A DNA stretch of 64,000 nt, from assembly GCA_964459995.1 (NCBI GenBank), contig CAYWOR010000001.1, forward strand, positions 124,001 through 188,000, read 5' to 3'. Numbering within the stretch: position 1 is the stretch's first letter; the number at the start of each line of letters is the position of its first letter. The notes under the pieces were generated by a model that did not search any database, was not told where the DNA came from, and saw only the letters and a program-made list of their open reading frames with translations. The stretch is from CAZSHG01 sp964459995. Lineage in GTDB: Bacteria; UBP14; UBA6098. Positions 60,819-64,000 of this stretch are shown in pieces. The translations under genes were made by a program, and so were the position numbers.

Positions 60819-61955
60819 TTAGAAATTTTCGATTGTTTCGACATTTGCGCGAGGGACGATTGCCCTTGCGCCTTCGTCGAATTCGACCTCGAGCACTCTG
60901 GCTTTCGATTCGCTCTCGAGGACTCGAAGCTCCGGCGGCAGAGCTGTAACTTTGCCTATTTTGCCGAAATAGGGGTATCTAATTACCCTAACTTGGCTTC
61001 CGATGCTGAGGCCGATTGTCTCTTCCGTGCCCTCTGGAGTAAACCCTGCGGGAGGTTCGGATTGGGCTATCACAATTTCCGGGCGGATAACACCGGCTCG
61101 TATTTGAGTTGCGCCGTTGACGCTTGCGCCTTTGCCCTCGAATTTTTTTAGTATCTCGAAAGTTCTCTGCGCCATAGGTATTTCGCCGAAACCTTCGGTT
61201 GTAACTATTGCCGTGTAAACGTCTTCGGAGCCGGTGATTGCGACGCCGATGTCATAGCCGAGAATCTGGCGAAGGTCGCGGTCATCGACGCCTCCGGCGA
61301 CGATGGCCTTCACGCCTATGCTGATGGCTTTTCTATATGCGCCGGAGGTGATTTTTCTGCCGCAGACGATTACTTTTCCGCGGTGTTCTTCTTTTACCAT
61401 TTCCTCGGTGAGATCGCCGGTGTTGTCTTTGGTCAGCACGATAATTTCGCCGAATCTTTCGCCGCCGATTCCGAAAATTCCCTGAATGAATGTCGCATGA
61501 GTTGTAATAATGGCGCCCTCATCGGGGATAATTTCGGTAACTTCGCCCTCGACATAGGCGGTGGCTTCGATTGGGATAGGCAAAGCGCGGAAAAGAACGT
61601 TGCCCGTAACAGGGCTGATAGATTCGATTGAACCCTCGAAGGGGGCTTTTACACTTGTTTTGAAGAGTCCCGTGCTGAAAATCCCCTTATTTCTCGCGAC
61701 AATTTGCCCATCGGTGATTTTGTCGCCCTCTTTGACCAACATGAAGTATTTTAGGTCTTCGGCATCGCAACCGAGGAGGTTGGCGATGTTCATTTGTTCG
61801 ACATTTCCCGGAAGATCGGTTTTCGCGACAACATCGGTCGGTTTGACCTTGTCGCCGACTTTGGCAACAATCTCGCCCTTCAACGGGAGAATGCGTTTCT
61901 TCATAATTTTAGTATATTCCGTGACTTTAAGACCCGGTGTATATATGTGTCCCAT
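60819..61955 (-). CDS. Barrel-sandwich (lipoyl/RnfC-like) plus KOW-type protein linked to MutL
   Basis: The product is 378 residues and soluble. The N-terminus ('ILPLKGEIVAKVGDKVKPTD', 'GDKITDGQIVARNKG', 'VKAPFEGSIESISPVTGNVL') has the repeated G-D-x-V pattern of barrel-sandwich hybrid domains seen in RnfC and biotinyl/lipoyl carriers, but no modifiable lysine in a 'MKM' context. The middle ('GKVIVCGRKITSGAYRKAIS', 'AIVAGGVDDRDLRQILGYDI') is an alpha/beta region. The C-terminus ('IGSQVRVIRYPYFGKIGKVT') is KOW/SH3-like. It starts 9 nt after the MutL-like gene, a constant partner-like arrangement. A structural adaptor between MutL and the membrane proteins is inferred. Confidence 0.75.
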   Translation of the reverse strand: MGHIYTPGLKVTEYTKIMKKRILPLKGEIVAKVGDKVKPTDVVAKTDLPGNVEQMNIANLLGCDAEDLKYFMLVKEGDKITDGQIVARNKGIFSTGLFKTSVKAPFEGSIESISPVTGNVLFRALPIPIEATAYVEGEVTEIIPDEGAIITTHATFIQGIFGIGGERFGEIIVLTKDNTGDLTEEMVKEEHRGKVIVCGRKITSGAYRKAISIGVKAIVAGGVDDRDLRQILGYDIGVAITGSEDVYTAIVTTEGFGEIPMAQRTFEILKKFEGKGASVNGATQIRAGVIRPEIVIAQSEPPAGFTPEGTEETIGLSIGSQVRVIRYPYFGKIGKVTALPPELRVLESESKARVLEVEFDEGARAIVPRANVETIENF

Positions 61956-61964
61956 TTCGCTCTC

Positions 61965-63836
61965 CTATTCCTTTATCAAAGCGCTTTCGGGGTAAACATT
62001 CAGCGCGAGAAGCCATTTTGTGAGCGCTTCGACCCTTTCCTGTTTATCCATCGGGATTTCAATCGGCCTTCCGCGGCCGTCGAGAATAATGCCCACAACG
62101 CCGCCATAGACCTCTTTTTCGACCTTTTTTCCTCCGCCGGCGCCGATATCGAAAGAGCGCGAAGGGGAGAAGCTGATGGTCGCTTTTTTGCCGACAGCGA
62201 GATCGAACTTTTTCATCTCTCCGAATTTAAGCTCGCCCTCGTGGACTTCGCCGTCTTCGGTTTGGATGTGATAATGCCCGACCGAGCCGCCCGGTTTGGT
62301 GGTTCCGGCGGGGGATACCGAAGTGCCGAGATAGATAAGGCAGTCTTTGTGGAAAACCTCGGTTGCGGCCTTTGGGTGTATCGTCGAAAGGACTCCGAGT
62401 TGGGGCATCATGAAGATGGAGTCCACTGCGAGAGTGGTAAAACCCTGCGGTTGGAAAGCGTCGAGAAGCATCATAGCTCCCTGACTGCGTCGTGGCGCGT
62501 GCGAGAGAACGCCGCCGGACCCGATGAGAATATCCAGCCCCATCAGATCGACGATTGTGTCGCTATCGACCTGCTCGAAAGCCTCCGAGATTGTTCTTTG
62601 TTTTTGAACACCCTTCAGCGTAGTCGCGAAATTGCAGTGTTGAATGAAAGCCAGTCTAAGAGCTTCTCGCGCTAAGGCTTGCTCGAAAATGAGTGTTGAC
62701 ATTGCCTGCGGGATGGTTGTGGGGCGCACCATTTTGTTCTTCACCTGATTGCGAAGCTCGACCTCGTCGAGATCGTAGGGCACCCATCTCATAATGTTTG
62801 CAAGCCCCGCCTCTTTGAAAACATTGCTAATCGAGTAGCTCATTCCGAGGTTAGCCGATACGGTGCGGTTGAAAATCGTCCGTGGGTTCTCTGATTCGTG
62901 CTCGGGTTTGAGGTCGTTATATGAGGGATTTTTAAATACGCTGAAAACGTCGGTTGTCGCGCCGCCGATATCGACACCGAGCACCTGAATGTCCTCCTCG
63001 TCGGCGACACGTTTCATAATTGCGCCCACAGCGCCGGGGGTCGGCATAATCGGGGCGTCGGCCCAGCTCATGAGCTTTTTGTAACCGGGGGCCTGCGCCA
63101 TCACGTGCTCCATGAAGAGGTTGTGAATCATCTCGCGCGCTGGTTTGAGATTTTCCTCTTCGAGCACCGGCCGGATGTTATCCACGATACGGAGATCGAC
63201 CTTTTCGTCGAGTATTTCTTTGACATTCTCTCTAGCGCCGACATTTCCGGCATAGATAACCGGAAGCTGATAACCTATTCCGAGCCTCGGTTTTGGGTCA
63301 GCGGCGGATATAAGCTCTGCCAGTTCGACTACATGGGAGACGGTTCCGCCGTCGATTCCACCGGAGAGCAGGATCATATCCGGTCTCAGCTGGCGAATGC
63401 GCTCGATTTGCTCGTGGGGAAGGCGCTTGTCGTTCGATGCGATTGCGTCCATTACAATCGCGCCCGCACCGAGAGCGGCATGTTCGGCGGATTTTGCGGT
63501 CATCGATTTGACAACCCCTGCAACCATCATCTGAAGACCGCCGCCGGCGCTGGATGTCGAGATATAGATATCACAGCCCTTTTCGCCTTCACAAGGTCTC
63601 ATTATTTGATCATTTGCGCCGACGAACTTGCGTCTCGCAAGCTCCTCGACCTCTGTAACCGCGTTCAAAACACCCATAGTAACGTCCTCGAAAGGCGCTT
63701 CTACAGTGGTTGGCGCCTCGCCACGCACTATCAGGCGATATTCCCCGTCCACATACATAATCAAGATAGCCTTAGTGGTGGTGGAGCCGCAGTCCGTTGC
63801 GAGGATTACCTTGATATCCTCGGGGTTCTTACTCAT
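61965..63836 (-). CDS. MutL-type (glutamate mutase L family) ASKHA ATPase
   Basis: The product is 623 residues with actin/Hsp70/sugar-kinase motifs: phosphate-1 'DCGSTTTKA' (15-23), 'ISTSSAGGGLQMMVAG', 'LLSGGIDGGTVSHVVELAEL' and phosphate-2 'GVDIGGATTDVFSV' (287-300). A C-terminal region has a beta domain ('GGSVGHYHIQTEDGEVHEGE'). The family name comes from genes between the subunits of B12-dependent glutamate mutase, where MutL is a presumed chaperone. No mutase is present here; the gene instead leads a membrane-protein cluster. AGGAG precedes the ATG, which overlaps the stop of the partial upstream gene (ATGAGTAA). An ATP-driven assembly or regulatory role is inferred. Confidence 0.88.
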   Translation of the reverse strand: MSKNPEDIKVILATDCGSTTTKAILIMYVDGEYRLIVRGEAPTTVEAPFEDVTMGVLNAVTEVEELARRKFVGANDQIMRPCEGEKGCDIYISTSSAGGGLQMMVAGVVKSMTAKSAEHAALGAGAIVMDAIASNDKRLPHEQIERIRQLRPDMILLSGGIDGGTVSHVVELAELISAADPKPRLGIGYQLPVIYAGNVGARENVKEILDEKVDLRIVDNIRPVLEEENLKPAREMIHNLFMEHVMAQAPGYKKLMSWADAPIMPTPGAVGAIMKRVADEEDIQVLGVDIGGATTDVFSVFKNPSYNDLKPEHESENPRTIFNRTVSANLGMSYSISNVFKEAGLANIMRWVPYDLDEVELRNQVKNKMVRPTTIPQAMSTLIFEQALAREALRLAFIQHCNFATTLKGVQKQRTISEAFEQVDSDTIVDLMGLDILIGSGGVLSHAPRRSQGAMMLLDAFQPQGFTTLAVDSIFMMPQLGVLSTIHPKAATEVFHKDCLIYLGTSVSPAGTTKPGGSVGHYHIQTEDGEVHEGELKFGEMKKFDLAVGKKATISFSPSRSFDIGAGGGKKVEKEVYGGVVGIILDGRGRPIEIPMDKQERVEALTKWLLALNVYPESALIKE

Positions 63837-64000
63837 CTGAACTCCTTTTCTTCTTCTTTGGGCCGTAGAGAGAATCGGCCGCCTCTATTTTTTTCGCAAA
63901 AAGCTCCATTGCATCGCGCTTTTGAAAGGCGCGGCGCAATATTTGAAGCTCTTTGATATTGAACAAATAAACCGTAATCGGTTCGACTAATAGCATCAGC
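63829..64000 (-). CDS. C-terminal end of a protein upstream of the MutL-like gene
   Basis: Only the last 56 residues are in the window, ending at TAA (63831-63829), which overlaps the MutL-like start by 8 nt. A short hydrophobic strand ('LMLLVEPITVYLFN') is followed by a helical, basic tail ('ELQILRRAFQKRDAMELFAK', 'GPKKKKRSSDE'). The family cannot be told from this fragment. The overlap shows it belongs to the same operon. Confidence 0.7.
   Translation of the reverse strand, partial: LMLLVEPITVYLFNIKELQILRRAFQKRDAMELFAKKIEAADSLYGPKKKKRSSDE

Overview
The window reads as a chromosomal segment of a Gram-negative (diderm) bacterium, most likely an uncultured lineage of the Fibrobacterota-Chlorobiota-Bacteroidota (FCB) group or a neighbouring candidate phylum. 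The evidence is a Kdo cytidylyltransferase (KdsB), LolA- and LolC/E-like proteins, a TonB-dependent receptor, a Wza-type exporter with a Wzi-like barrel, and three large or medium secreted proteins ending in the 'NPFN...G.Y....' FlgD-like/type 9 secretion (T9SS) type A C-terminal module. No rRNA, CRISPR array, phage or transposase gene is visible. The one RNA gene I can fold is tRNA-Gln(TTG). The taxonomic placement is inference.

Layout. 1-4.1 kb (minus): an operon running hypE, a four-cluster membrane ferredoxin, a CcdA-like membrane protein, a YibQ-like deacetylase-fold protein and a partial PTS EIIA. 4.2-8.4 kb: housekeeping genes on both strands (ispA, a molybdopterin oxidoreductase-fold protein, kdsB, a LolA-like protein, ispE), with a nested palindromic element beside kdsB. 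8.4-10.1 kb (plus): tRNA-Gln, prs, rplY. 10.1-19 kb (plus): an exopolysaccharide/O-antigen cluster (Wza with six SLBB domains, Wzz-like, Wzy/WaaL-like, RmlD-like, DUF1972 glycosyltransferase, Wzi-like barrel). 19-33.7 kb (plus): two huge secreted proteins (3107 and 1588 aa) with strongly biased codon use, preceded by tandem promoters and a foldable leader. 33.8-35.4 kb: a DUF4388 protein and a small membrane protein. 35.4-42.3 kb (minus): dapA, dapB, two secreted proteins, a universal stress protein and a degenerate histidine kinase. 42.6-46.6 kb: a BNR/Ycf48 lipoprotein, an MFS transporter and an HD-domain protein. 46.9-55.1 kb (plus): a PQQ-propeller lipoprotein, lysS, a TonB receptor, a LolC/E-like permease, a 5'-nucleotidase-fold protein that has lost its metal ligands, and a small lipoprotein. 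55.1-64 kb (minus): a tightly packed cluster of a MutL-type ASKHA protein, a barrel-sandwich/KOW protein, a 931-aa Fn3 lipoprotein with a membrane C-terminal domain (DUF6754-like) and three further membrane proteins.

The best candidate for an undescribed system is the 55.7-64 kb cluster. It couples an actin-fold ATPase (glutamate mutase 'MutL' family), found here without any mutase, to a large putative inner-membrane/periplasmic complex. Other points of interest are catalytic-residue losses in three enzyme folds (oxidoreductase Cys to Ser, nucleotidase metal ligands, kinase phospho-acceptor His), promoters whose -10 box sits 6-8 nt from the start codon (probable leaderless mRNAs), and a 10-bp phased palindrome array at 46.7 kb.

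Promoters were found by eye. They recur as TTGAC(A/T)- or TTGNNN-like -35 boxes, 15-18 bp, then TATATT or TATTTT. Start codons were chosen from visible Shine-Dalgarno sequences and family N-termini.
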